NCBI GenBank assembly: GCA_027487195.1
Contig: JAIYEB010000179.1
Span: forward strand, 1 to 5,856
Source of the DNA: Hyphomicrobiales bacterium
Lineage (GTDB): Bacteria > Pseudomonadota > Alphaproteobacteria > Rhizobiales > UBA4765
Direction: 5' to 3'
DNA: 5,856 nt
The number at the start of each line of letters is the position of its first letter. Position 1 is the first letter of the stretch. Of this stretch, positions 1-5,644 are shown one piece after another. Below the pieces are notes generated by a model. It did not search any database. It worked only from the letters and a program-made list of their open reading frames with translations, and had not been told where the DNA came from. Position numbers and translations under genes: made by a program.

Positions 1-821
1 ATGGCGAGCGCATACTTCAGGTACTCGAAGCGGTGCACCATGGCCGCAAGCGCAAAATAGAGCGCGCGCAGACCGAGGATCGCCATGATGTTGGCGGTGT
101 AGACGATATAGGTATCGGTTGTGATCGCGAAGATCGCGGGCACGCTGTCGACCGCGAAGATCAGGTCGGCGATGTTGATGACGACGAGCGCGAGGAACAG
201 CGGCGTTGCGAACAGCACCAACTTGCCAGTGGCCGGATCGGGCTGACGCACGAAGAACTTCTCGCCATGCAACTCCTGCGAAACGCGCATGCGCTTCGAG
301 AAGAACTTCACGACAGGGTTCTTCGCCATGTCGGGGTCGCCTTCAGGAACGACGAGCATCTTCACGCCGGTGGCGATGAGGAACGCGCCGAAGATATACA
401 GCACCCACGAGTACTGCTCGACGAGCGCCGCTCCGATGGCGATCATGATCCCGCGCAGCACGATGACGGCGAGAATGCCCCACACCAGCGCACGATACTG
501 ATAGCGCCGGGGGATCGCGAAAAATCCAAAAATCAGGGATATGACAAAGACATTGTCGATCGACAGCGCTTTCTCGATGGCATAGCCCGTAAAGTACTGC
601 ATGCCGGCCGTTGCACCCAAGTACCACCAGACCCAGATGCCGAAGACGATGGCAATGGCGATGTAGAACACCGAGAGCTTGAGCGACTCGGCGATGCCGA
701 GTTCCTTGTCGTCGCGGTTCAGAACGCCGAGATCGAAGGCGAGCAGGACGATGACGAGGGTGATGAAGCTCGCCCACATCCAGATGGGTTTGCCGAGCCA
801 GAGCGCGAAGAGAATGTCCAT
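1..821 (-). CDS. TerC/Alx-family integral membrane protein, 3' end outside the window
   Basis: This is an open frame without a stop from the ATG at 821 down to the window edge, giving 273 codons. The family (E. coli Alx is about 320 residues) spans the inner membrane, and characterised members export manganese; others are linked to tellurite resistance. Family hallmarks are visible: an acidic membrane motif EKALSIDNVFV at residues 83-93 (E83, D89, N90), a second one, IADLIFAVDSVPAIFAIT at 217-234 (D219, D225), and the following NIMAILGLRALYFAL at 244-258. About seven hydrophobic segments are seen, with a hydrophilic loop at roughly 158-200. Roughly 50 C-terminal residues should be missing. 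The start at 821 was chosen because MDILFALWLGKPIW fits the start of related proteins; an in-frame ATG at 896 would add 25 non-hydrophobic residues and overlap the leader hairpins. There is no clear Shine-Dalgarno sequence. It is divergent from the PucC-like gene. Family assignment is firm; the substrate is inferred. Confidence 0.93.
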   Translation of the reverse strand, partial: MDILFALWLGKPIWMWASFITLVIVLLAFDLGVLNRDDKELGIAESLKLSVFYIAIAIVFGIWVWWYLGATAGMQYFTGYAIEKALSIDNVFVISLIFGFFAIPRRYQYRALVWGILAVIVLRGIMIAIGAALVEQYSWVLYIFGAFLIATGVKMLVVPEGDPDMAKNPVVKFFSKRMRVSQELHGEKFFVRQPDPATGKLVLFATPLFLALVVINIADLIFAVDSVPAIFAITTDTYIVYTANIMAILGLRALYFALAAMVHRFEYLKYALA

Positions 822-880
822 GTGTATGCCTATATCGCAGCGCGGGCCACGTAAGCCCGGCGCGACGCAACTAGGAATGT

Positions 881-899
881 GCGACGTGTCCGACATCGC
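881..899 (-). promoter_or_regulatory. Second inverted repeat in the terC upstream region (hairpin B), abutting hairpin A
   Basis: GCGACGT (881-887) and ACATCGC (893-899) form a 7-bp stem around five bases. The only mismatch becomes a G-U wobble when transcribed on the minus strand but a C-A mismatch on the plus strand, which slightly favours an RNA structure in the terC leader. It overlaps hairpin A by two bases and lies about 60 nt before the TerC start. I did not find the conserved sequences of the yybP-ykoY manganese riboswitch that precedes alx in E. coli. Confidence 0.35.
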
Positions 900-917
900 G
901 CGAGACGTCTCTCGCGC
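898..917 (-). promoter_or_regulatory. Perfect 8-bp inverted repeat in the terC upstream region (hairpin A)
   Basis: GCGCGAGA (898-905) and TCTCGCGC (910-917) are perfect complements around a 4-base loop. The centre also holds the 10-bp palindrome GAGACGTCTC (902-911). On the minus strand it would be a very stable GC-rich hairpin in the 5' leader of the TerC gene; as DNA it could equally be an operator between the two divergent genes. There is no T tract after it in either direction, so it is not a normal intrinsic terminator. Confidence 0.5.
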
Positions 918-938
918 CAGAGGGGCCCGGACGGGCTG

Positions 939-966
939 GAGATACGTGAAACTGCGGAAAGTGCAA
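939..966 (-). promoter_or_regulatory. Weak candidate promoter for the TerC gene
   Basis: Read on the minus strand, TTGCAC (966-961) and TATCTC (944-939) are separated by 16 bases, a rough match to a housekeeping-type -35/-10 pair (the -10 matches only 3 of 6 positions). Transcription from here would begin near 932 and give a leader of about 110 nt that contains both hairpins at 881-917. The match is poor and a chance occurrence is quite possible. Confidence 0.2.
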
Positions 967-1064
967 GTCTAAAGCGCGCCCACTGGGCCGTTTGGGTTTT
1001 ACCGAGCTTGCGCAAGGCGCGCGAAAGCGATGCGATGGCCGTTCAAGTGCGTGAAAAGCACGGT

Positions 1065-1070
1065 GAGGGG
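1065..1070 (+). promoter_or_regulatory. Ribosome binding site deciding the start of the PucC-like gene
   Basis: GAGGGG ends 8 bases before the ATG at 1079. The nearer ATG at 1071 reads Met-Pro-Glu-stop and is only a three-codon frame, with its TGA overlapping the ATG at 1079, so the real start is 1079. Confidence 0.55.
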
Positions 1071-1078
1071 ATGCCCGA

Positions 1079-2482
1079 ATGAAACGCCTGACCGAGCAAG
1101 CTATCAGGGGCTGGTTGTCGCTTGGGCCGCGATTTCTGCCATTTGCGGACGCCGCCACGCCTGAACTGCCCCTGAGCCGCCTGCTGCGTCTGTCGCTGTT
1201 TCAGGTGACAGTCGGCATGGCGCTTGTGCTTTTGATCGGCACCTTGAACCGGGTCATGATCGTCGAGCTCAATGTGCCGGCGTCGCTTGTCGGCATCATG
1301 ATTTCGCTTCCGCTGCTGTTTGCCCCGTTCCGCGCGCTGATCGGACATCGCTCGGATTCACACAGCTCCGCGCTGGGTTGGCGTCGTGTGCCCTATTTGA
1401 TCAAGGGCACGACATATCAGGCAGGTGGATTAGCGGTCATGCCGTTTGCCATCCTCGTCCTGTCCGGCCAGGGCCAGTCTGGCAGTGCGCCGGCGTGGAT
1501 CGGGCAGGTCGCTGCGGCGTTCTCGTTCCTGATGGTTGGGGCGGGCCTTCATATGGTGCAGACGGTTGGCCTCGCGCTCGCAACCGATCTCGCCAAACCT
1601 GAATCGCGTCCAAAGGTCGTCGGCCTGATGTATGTCATGCTGCTCGCAGGCATGATTGTCAGCGCTCTGGTTTTTGGATGGCTGCTCCATGATTTCAGCC
1701 CCCTTGTCCTGATCCAGGTCATCCAGGGGACAGCCGTTGTCACGATTGTCCTGAACGTCATTGCGCTCTGGAAACAGGAGCCGCGACAGCGCGGGCGCGA
1801 ACAGGCTGCGCTGCATGCGCCGAGCTTTCGCGAGGCCTGGGACGCATACGTTGCCGGTCGCCATGCGACCCGTCGCCTTGTGATTGTCGGGCTTGGCACG
1901 ATGGGTTTTGGCATGGCCGATGTTTTGCTCGAGCCTTTTGGCGGTGAGGTGCTGCATTTGAGCGTGGCGGACACGACAAAGCTGACCGCAACTCTTGCTG
2001 TCGGTGGCTTGTTCGGCTTTGCGCTCGCCTCGCGGGTGCTCAGCCGGGGCACCGATCCCCTGACCATGGCCGCTTTCGGCGTTTGTATTGGCATTTTTGC
2101 CTTTGCCGCCGTCATTGCGTCAGCGCCGCTCTACACACCTGCCCTGTTTGTGGCCGGCACACTCCTGATCGGGTTTGGCGCCGGGCTCTTTGGCCACGGC
2201 ACGCTCACGGCCTCGATGAACATGGCGCCGGAAGGCCAGGTCGGCCTTGCGCTCGGTGCCTGGGGTGCTGCACAGGCAACCGCAGCCGGTACAGCCATTG
2301 CCCTTGGCGGAATTGTGCGCGACGTGGTGGCGGCCCTGCCATTTGCCAAAGCGCATGACGCCGCCATGCCCTATCTCGTGGTCTACGGGATGGAGATTGC
2401 GTTCCTCGTGCTCGCGGCAATTGTGATTTTGCCACTGCTCGGCGCGCGCGCTACCGCGCAGCAAGAGCAAAGGGCCATTTAG
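1079..2482 (+). CDS. PucC/LhaA-type (BCD family) major facilitator transporter
   Basis: The 467-residue protein has about twelve hydrophobic segments and the conserved blocks of the bacteriochlorophyll delivery (BCD) branch of the major facilitator superfamily: GTLNRVMIVEL (54-64), FAPFRALIGHRSDSH (81-95) followed by SALGWRRVPY (97-106), ESRPKVVGLMYVMLLAGM (175-192), GFGMADVLLEPFGGEVL (276-292), GFGAGLFGHGTLTASM (365-380) and LALGAWGAAQATAAG (390-404). In purple bacteria PucC supports LH2 assembly, LhaA supports LH1 assembly, and a related Bch2-type protein sits in bch clusters; they are inner-membrane proteins thought to handle pigment or antenna assembly. Length matches the family (about 430-480). 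No pucBA, puh or bch gene is present in this window, so which branch it belongs to is open. It is divergent from the TerC gene and the next gene downstream is 137 bp away. Family call is strong; role in phototrophy is inferred. Confidence 0.9.
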   Translation: MKRLTEQAIRGWLSLGPRFLPFADAATPELPLSRLLRLSLFQVTVGMALVLLIGTLNRVMIVELNVPASLVGIMISLPLLFAPFRALIGHRSDSHSSALGWRRVPYLIKGTTYQAGGLAVMPFAILVLSGQGQSGSAPAWIGQVAAAFSFLMVGAGLHMVQTVGLALATDLAKPESRPKVVGLMYVMLLAGMIVSALVFGWLLHDFSPLVLIQVIQGTAVVTIVLNVIALWKQEPRQRGREQAALHAPSFREAWDAYVAGRHATRRLVIVGLGTMGFGMADVLLEPFGGEVLHLSVADTTKLTATLAVGGLFGFALASRVLSRGTDPLTMAAFGVCIGIFAFAAVIASAPLYTPALFVAGTLLIGFGAGLFGHGTLTASMNMAPEGQVGLALGAWGAAQATAAGTAIALGGIVRDVVAALPFAKAHDAAMPYLVVYGMEIAFLVLAAIVILPLLGARATAQQEQRAI

Positions 2483-2619
2483 CGCGTTCTTTTGGAGCGT
2501 TCGATTTAGAGCGCTCCTGGCGGAACACTTCCGGGCTCAAGTGCGCCTGAGCGAAGCAGGTTTCCACTTCGGTCGGACTTGTTCTACTGAGCGGGCCCGC
2601 CGTTGATTTGGCCAGGTCC
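2483..2619. other. Intergenic stretch, possible remnant of a dispersed Rhizobiales repeat
   Basis: These 137 bases have no convincing gene. They contain the inverted repeat at 2494-2517, a small one (GCTCA 2535-2539 / TGAGC 2548-2552), and AGGTTTCCACTTCGG at 2558-2572. The last resembles, from memory, the GGTTTCCACTTTTCCGG core of short intergenic repeats common in Rhizobiales genomes. That resemblance is an inference and needs a whole-genome comparison. Confidence 0.25.
2494..2517. repeat. Inverted repeat just after the PucC-like gene
   Basis: GGAGCG (2494-2499) pairs with CGCTCC (2512-2517), and the stem extends through a T-G wobble, T-A and C-G to nine pairs with a six-base loop GATTTA. 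It begins 12 bases after the stop codon. No T tract follows on the plus strand, so a classical intrinsic terminator is unlikely; it may stabilise the 3' end of the transcript, or be part of a dispersed intergenic repeat (see 2483-2619). Confidence 0.45.
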
Positions 2620-3474
2620 ATGCACCTCACACGACCCCTTCCGGCGATTGCCGCCATGCTTGCGGCGATGGCCATCTTTACCGCCAACGACACGCTGATG
2701 AAGCAGGTCGCTGCCGACTTGCCGGCCTTGCAGGTCATTGCGCTGCGCGGACTGTTTGCAACGCTCGCGCTTGGCCTTGTGGTGCTGTTCACCGATGCGC
2801 GCCGGCACCTGTCCCGGCTGGCTAACCCCGTGATGAGCCTGCGTTCGGCCATCGAATTCATCTCGATCGTCTGCTTCGTCACGGCTCTGGCCAGGCTTCC
2901 GATTGCCGATGTGATTGCACTTGCCCAGACGGCGCCCCTGATCCTGTTGCCTTTGGCGGCGCTCATCTTTGGCGAAAAGGTCGGCCCCTTGCGCTGGGCG
3001 CTGGTGGGTGCGGGCTTCGTTGGTGCGCTGCTGGTGACGCAGCCCGGCGGCGCCGGCTTTGATCCGCTCTTGCTGCTCGCGCTTGCAACAGCGGTTGTGC
3101 AGACCTTTCGTGACCTGATCTCAAGGCGGATCGCCAGCGACATCCCGACAACCATTGTCGGATTGTCGACGGTCATGTTGGTTGCTCTCCTCTCAGGGTT
3201 TGCCTGCCTGTTCATTCCCCTTGAGCCGGTTGCGACCTGGCATTGGGGCTATATGGCCATGTCAGGCACGCTGCTCGCTGCAGCCCACACCTTGCTGTTC
3301 CTCGCGTTTCGAATGGCGCCGGCAAGCCTTGTCGCGCCGTTTGGCTATTCGGCGACGCTTTGGGCGGTTCTGGCGGGTGTCCTGGTATTTGGCGATACGC
3401 CGAACGGACTCGCATTGCTGGGTATTGTGGTGCTTACGGTCTCTGGTGTCGTTCTTGCGCGCGTGCGCTCCTGA
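2620..3474 (+). CDS. EamA-family (drug/metabolite transporter superfamily) permease
   Basis: The 284-residue protein is almost entirely hydrophobic, with about ten membrane segments in two related halves, as in EamA proteins (usually 280-310 residues). The first half ends with the block FGEKVGPLRWALVGAGFVGA (117-136) and the second with FGDTPNGLALLGIVVLTVSG (257-276), the typical repeated G-E/D signature before the last helix of each half. Conserved acidic D24 lies in helix 1 and the cytoplasmic loop before the second half is short. Substrates of this family are diverse (amino acids, nucleotides, drugs, other metabolites) and cannot be read from the sequence. The ATG at 2620 was chosen over an in-frame TTG at 2608, although neither has a good Shine-Dalgarno sequence; the frame is open back to a stop at 2548. 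It ends 47 bp before the CDF gene, so the two may be cotranscribed. Confidence 0.88.
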   Translation: MHLTRPLPAIAAMLAAMAIFTANDTLMKQVAADLPALQVIALRGLFATLALGLVVLFTDARRHLSRLANPVMSLRSAIEFISIVCFVTALARLPIADVIALAQTAPLILLPLAALIFGEKVGPLRWALVGAGFVGALLVTQPGGAGFDPLLLLALATAVVQTFRDLISRRIASDIPTTIVGLSTVMLVALLSGFACLFIPLEPVATWHWGYMAMSGTLLAAAHTLLFLAFRMAPASLVAPFGYSATLWAVLAGVLVFGDTPNGLALLGIVVLTVSGVVLARVRS

Positions 3475-3490
3475 GGCCATGCGGCATTGA

Positions 3491-3506
3491 CCTTGCCTGA
3501 ACAAGG
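3491..3506. repeat. Small inverted repeat between the EamA and CDF genes
   Basis: CCTTG (3491-3495) and CAAGG (3502-3506) enclose CCTGAA; an alternative pairing TGCC (3494-3497) / GGCA (3505-3508) is also possible. TTTT follows at 3517-3520, but 10 bases too far from the stem for a standard intrinsic terminator. It could affect readthrough or translation of the CDF gene; the short stem makes this a weak call. Confidence 0.25.
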
Positions 3507-3521
3507 CAGAAAGCTGTTTTG

Positions 3522-4907
3522 ATGAACAACGAGGTGCAAAAGCGCAAGGAGACTGCCGCGTTCACGTCGATCCTTGCTTCGGCGGGGCTTGCCGTCGCCA
3601 AGGGGGTGGCGGCGATCATGTCGGGCTCGCTGGCCCTGATGATTGATGCCTTGCATGGCATTGCGGATGTGGCTGCAACGGTCCTCACCTGGTTCGCGGT
3701 CAGGATCGGCGGGCGTCCTGCCGATGAGAAGCATCCCTTCGGTCATGGAAAGGTCGAAAGTGTCGCTGCTCTGATCGAAGTCGGTCTCTTGGTGGCGCTG
3801 GCGGGCTTCGCATTCGTCGAGGCCTTCGGACGGCTCTCAGGCGGCGAGGGCGTTGCTACGGTCCCGTTCATTGCGGTTGCCGTCGTTGTCCTGTCCATTG
3901 GCGTTGACCTCTGGCGCGTCAAGGTTCTGCGAAAGGTGGCAAGCGAAACCAAGAGCCAGGCGCTTGAAGCCGATGCCCTGCACTTCTCGTCCGACCTCTG
4001 GACATCTCTCGCTGTTCTGGTGGGCTTTGGCGGCATTATGCTTGGCTATCCGAAGGCGGACGCGATTGCAGCGGTCATTGTCGCCATCATCATTCTTGTG
4101 ACGGCCTGGGGTCTTGGCCGGCGGACGGTTGAACACCTGATTGATACCGCGCCAGAAGGTGCGGCCGATCAGGTCGTCGACAGGGTCAAGGGTCTGCCGG
4201 GTGTTGTCGCGGTAGAGCGTATCAGGCTGCGTCAGGCAGGCCACATCATCGATGGCGACCTGACGCTCACCGTGCCCAGGACATTGTCGCCGGATCGGAT
4301 CATGGCGCTGAAACAGCGCGTCGGTCGTGAGGTCGAGGAGATCCTGCCCGGGTCCCATGTGATCATCACGGCGAACCCGCGCGCGCTCGATGATGAGACC
4401 ATGCTGGAGCGCGTGCTGCTCATTGCCGCCGGCCGCCGTGTGCCGGTCCATCATGTCATGGTCCAGACCGTCGATGGCCGGCTGGCTGTGGCGCTCGATA
4501 TTGAGGTCGACGGACGGCTCAGTCTCGACGCCGCGCACGTCATTGCCTCCCGGCTAGAAGCGGCCATCCGCGAGGATCTTGGCTCGGACACAGAGGTTGA
4601 AACCCATATCGAGCCCCTCGAGCCGCATGGATTGCCAGGCCATGCAGCACCGCAAGAAGATCGCGCGGCCATATTGGCCGAGATCCACGCGCTTGCGCCC
4701 CGCCATCCGATGCTTGGCGACATCCATGATGTGCGCGTGCGCGACACGGCCAGCGGCCGTCTTGTCGTCCTGCATGCGACGCTTTCAGGCAAGGCAACCG
4801 TTGCCGAGGTTCACGACGCAGTGGACCCTTTCGAGCGCGAACTGAAAGCCCTTTGCCCCGGTGTCGTGCGCGTGGTTACCCACGCCGAGCCCAAGCGTTC
4901 GAGCTGA
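3522..4907 (+). CDS. Cation diffusion facilitator (CDF) metal exporter with an extended, multi-domain C-terminal tail
   Basis: The protein (461 residues) is a proton-coupled exporter of Zn2+, Fe2+, Mn2+ or similar, acting in the inner membrane. Residues 1-205 are the six-helix membrane domain. The transport site is visible as H45 and D49 (HGIAD, helix 2) and H154 and D158 (HFSSD, helix 5). The loop motif RPADEKHPFGHGK at 65-77 carries D68, H71 and H75, numbered as in E. coli FieF. FieF is only 300 residues; here the cytoplasmic part runs from about 206 to 461 and reads as three consecutive CDF C-terminal (ferredoxin-like) domains, about 207-286, 294-365 and 381-457. The second and third keep histidines at the FieF-like positions (H310/H311, H339, H362; and H402, H418, H431, H454); the first does not. 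The histidine pair in site A suggests zinc, but FieF-type D/H differences make this uncertain. The ATG at 3522 is preferred over TTG at 3519; the Shine-Dalgarno sequence is poor. Confidence 0.92.
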   Translation: MNNEVQKRKETAAFTSILASAGLAVAKGVAAIMSGSLALMIDALHGIADVAATVLTWFAVRIGGRPADEKHPFGHGKVESVAALIEVGLLVALAGFAFVEAFGRLSGGEGVATVPFIAVAVVVLSIGVDLWRVKVLRKVASETKSQALEADALHFSSDLWTSLAVLVGFGGIMLGYPKADAIAAVIVAIIILVTAWGLGRRTVEHLIDTAPEGAADQVVDRVKGLPGVVAVERIRLRQAGHIIDGDLTLTVPRTLSPDRIMALKQRVGREVEEILPGSHVIITANPRALDDETMLERVLLIAAGRRVPVHHVMVQTVDGRLAVALDIEVDGRLSLDAAHVIASRLEAAIREDLGSDTEVETHIEPLEPHGLPGHAAPQEDRAAILAEIHALAPRHPMLGDIHDVRVRDTASGRLVVLHATLSGKATVAEVHDAVDPFERELKALCPGVVRVVTHAEPKRSS

Positions 4908-4917
4908 TTCCAACTCT

Positions 4918-4955
4918 TGAAACCCGCTTCAACCCCTGAAGCCTGCTTGAACCCA
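4918..4955 (+). repeat. Two-copy 19-bp tandem repeat upstream of the TetR gene, candidate operator
   Basis: Bases 4918-4936 and 4937-4955 match at 15 of 19 positions (TGAA.CC.GCTT.AACCC). Within them overlap two inverted repeats: TTGAA (4917-4921) with TTCAA (4928-4932), and CTTCA (4927-4931) with TGAAG (4937-4941). The arrangement lies 27-64 bases before the TetR start and is a reasonable place for autoregulation, as is usual for TetR proteins. It ends on the alternative start ATG at 4955, which argues weakly against that start. No binding has been shown. Confidence 0.4.
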
Positions 4956-4981
4956 TGGCGTGCGGGGACTATCTGGACAGA

Positions 4982-5563
4982 ATGTCAAAGCCCTTTACAT
5001 CCGGTGACGATGGTCTGGCCCGCAAGGGGTACCATCATGGGAATCTGCGCGAGGCGCTGATCGAGGCGGCGCGGTTCTTGATTACAGAACGGGGTCCGCA
5101 AGGCTTCACGCTGATCGAGGCAGCGCGTCTCGTGAATGTCAGCCCTGCCGCGCCCTATCGCCACTTCAAGGATCGCGATGCGCTGGTCAGCGAAGTGGCG
5201 GCCATTGCGGCTGAGACGTTCGAGCGGCGCATGCGCATCGCCGGCGAAACGGCTGTGACGCCTCAAGCCCGCATGGAAGCCTTTGGCGGCGCCTACCTCG
5301 CCTTTGCCCGCGAGGAGCCAGGGCTTTACCGCGCGCTGTTCGATACACCCTGCACATTGTCCAGGCCCACGCTGATCTTCAAGGCGCTTGAGGCCTCCAT
5401 CAGAGACCTGCGCCCGGATCATCCCGATCCAGGCGGCGCAGCCCAGGCCGTCTGGGCTTTGTCGCATGGCGTCGCGCTTCTGGTTCAATCCGGACAATGG
5501 CCGGCGTCGGGAAAGACGCCCGACGACGTTCTTTCGCTGGGTGCGCGATCACTCCTTGGGTGA
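4982..5563 (+). CDS. TetR-family transcriptional regulator with WHG-type C-terminal domain
   Basis: The 193-residue protein starts with KGYHHGNLREALIEAARFL (15-33), the usual helix 1 of this subgroup, then the helix-turn-helix within FTLIEAARLVNVSPAAPYRH (42-61) and FKDRDAL (62-68). The C-terminal half carries the Trp-His-Gly signature of the TetR_C WHG subfamily in VWALSHGVALLVQSGQW (157-173; W158, H162, G163). TetR proteins are dimeric repressors whose C-terminal half binds a small ligand; the ligand is unknown here. It is about the usual family length (190-200). The ATG at 4982 has a weak GGA 4 bases upstream; an in-frame ATG at 4955 would add nine residues and has no Shine-Dalgarno sequence. 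It lies 74 bp after the CDF gene on the same strand, so it could regulate that gene, the EamA gene or itself; this is inference. Confidence 0.9.
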   Translation: MSKPFTSGDDGLARKGYHHGNLREALIEAARFLITERGPQGFTLIEAARLVNVSPAAPYRHFKDRDALVSEVAAIAAETFERRMRIAGETAVTPQARMEAFGGAYLAFAREEPGLYRALFDTPCTLSRPTLIFKALEASIRDLRPDHPDPGGAAQAVWALSHGVALLVQSGQWPASGKTPDDVLSLGARSLLG

Positions 5564-5579
5564 TTGGCCTAAGGGCCCC

Positions 5580-5608
5580 TTGAAGCCAGCTTGATCCGCT
5601 CCTATGTT
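5580..5608 (+). promoter_or_regulatory. Candidate promoter for the DUF2852 gene
   Basis: TTGAAG (5580-5585) and TATGTT (5603-5608) are separated by exactly 17 bases, four of six matches each to the housekeeping consensus. Transcription would start near 5615, leaving about 30 nt before the start codon at 5645. It lies in the 81-bp gap after the TetR gene. A plausible but unproven match. Confidence 0.4.
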
Positions 5609-5631
5609 AATGCCTGTTACATCGGCCATCC

Positions 5632-5638
5632 AAAGGAG
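5632..5638 (+). promoter_or_regulatory. Strong ribosome binding site for the DUF2852 gene
   Basis: AAAGGAG ends six bases before ATG 5645 and only three before ATG 5642, so it favours 5645 as the start. It is the clearest Shine-Dalgarno sequence in the window. Confidence 0.75.
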
Positions 5639-5644
5639 ATCATG

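Noticed and set aside
33..854. Long plus-strand open frame of 273 codons opposite the TerC gene
   Set aside because: Its product is rich in Asp, Glu, Arg and His with no recognisable domain, typical of an antisense shadow. The minus-strand frame encodes clear TerC motifs.
1047..1062. GTGC...GCAC / CGTG...CACG small hairpins just before the PucC-like ribosome binding site
   Set aside because: Four-base stems are expected by chance in this base composition, and they do not cover the ribosome binding site.
822..1078. yybP-ykoY manganese riboswitch in the TerC leader
   Set aside because: The conserved GGGGAGUA-type sequences of that riboswitch are not present on the minus strand, although hairpins are.
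2451..3215. Minus-strand open frame of 254 codons across the EamA gene
   Set aside because: Ser/Ala/Arg-rich product without domain features, and it overlaps a convincing membrane protein on the other strand.
3837..4538. Minus-strand open frame of 233 codons inside the CDF gene
   Set aside because: Low-complexity, highly charged product lying entirely opposite a firmly identified CDF gene; a by-product of high GC content.
4955..4981. Upstream start ATG 4955 for the TetR gene
   Set aside because: It lacks a Shine-Dalgarno sequence and lies at the end of the tandem repeat. The extra residues MACGDYLDR do not resemble the family N-terminus. It cannot be fully excluded.
5566..5577. GGCC-TAAG-GGCC hairpin after the TetR gene as a terminator
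   Set aside because: The stem has only four pairs and no T tract follows; it also runs straight into the candidate promoter of the next gene.
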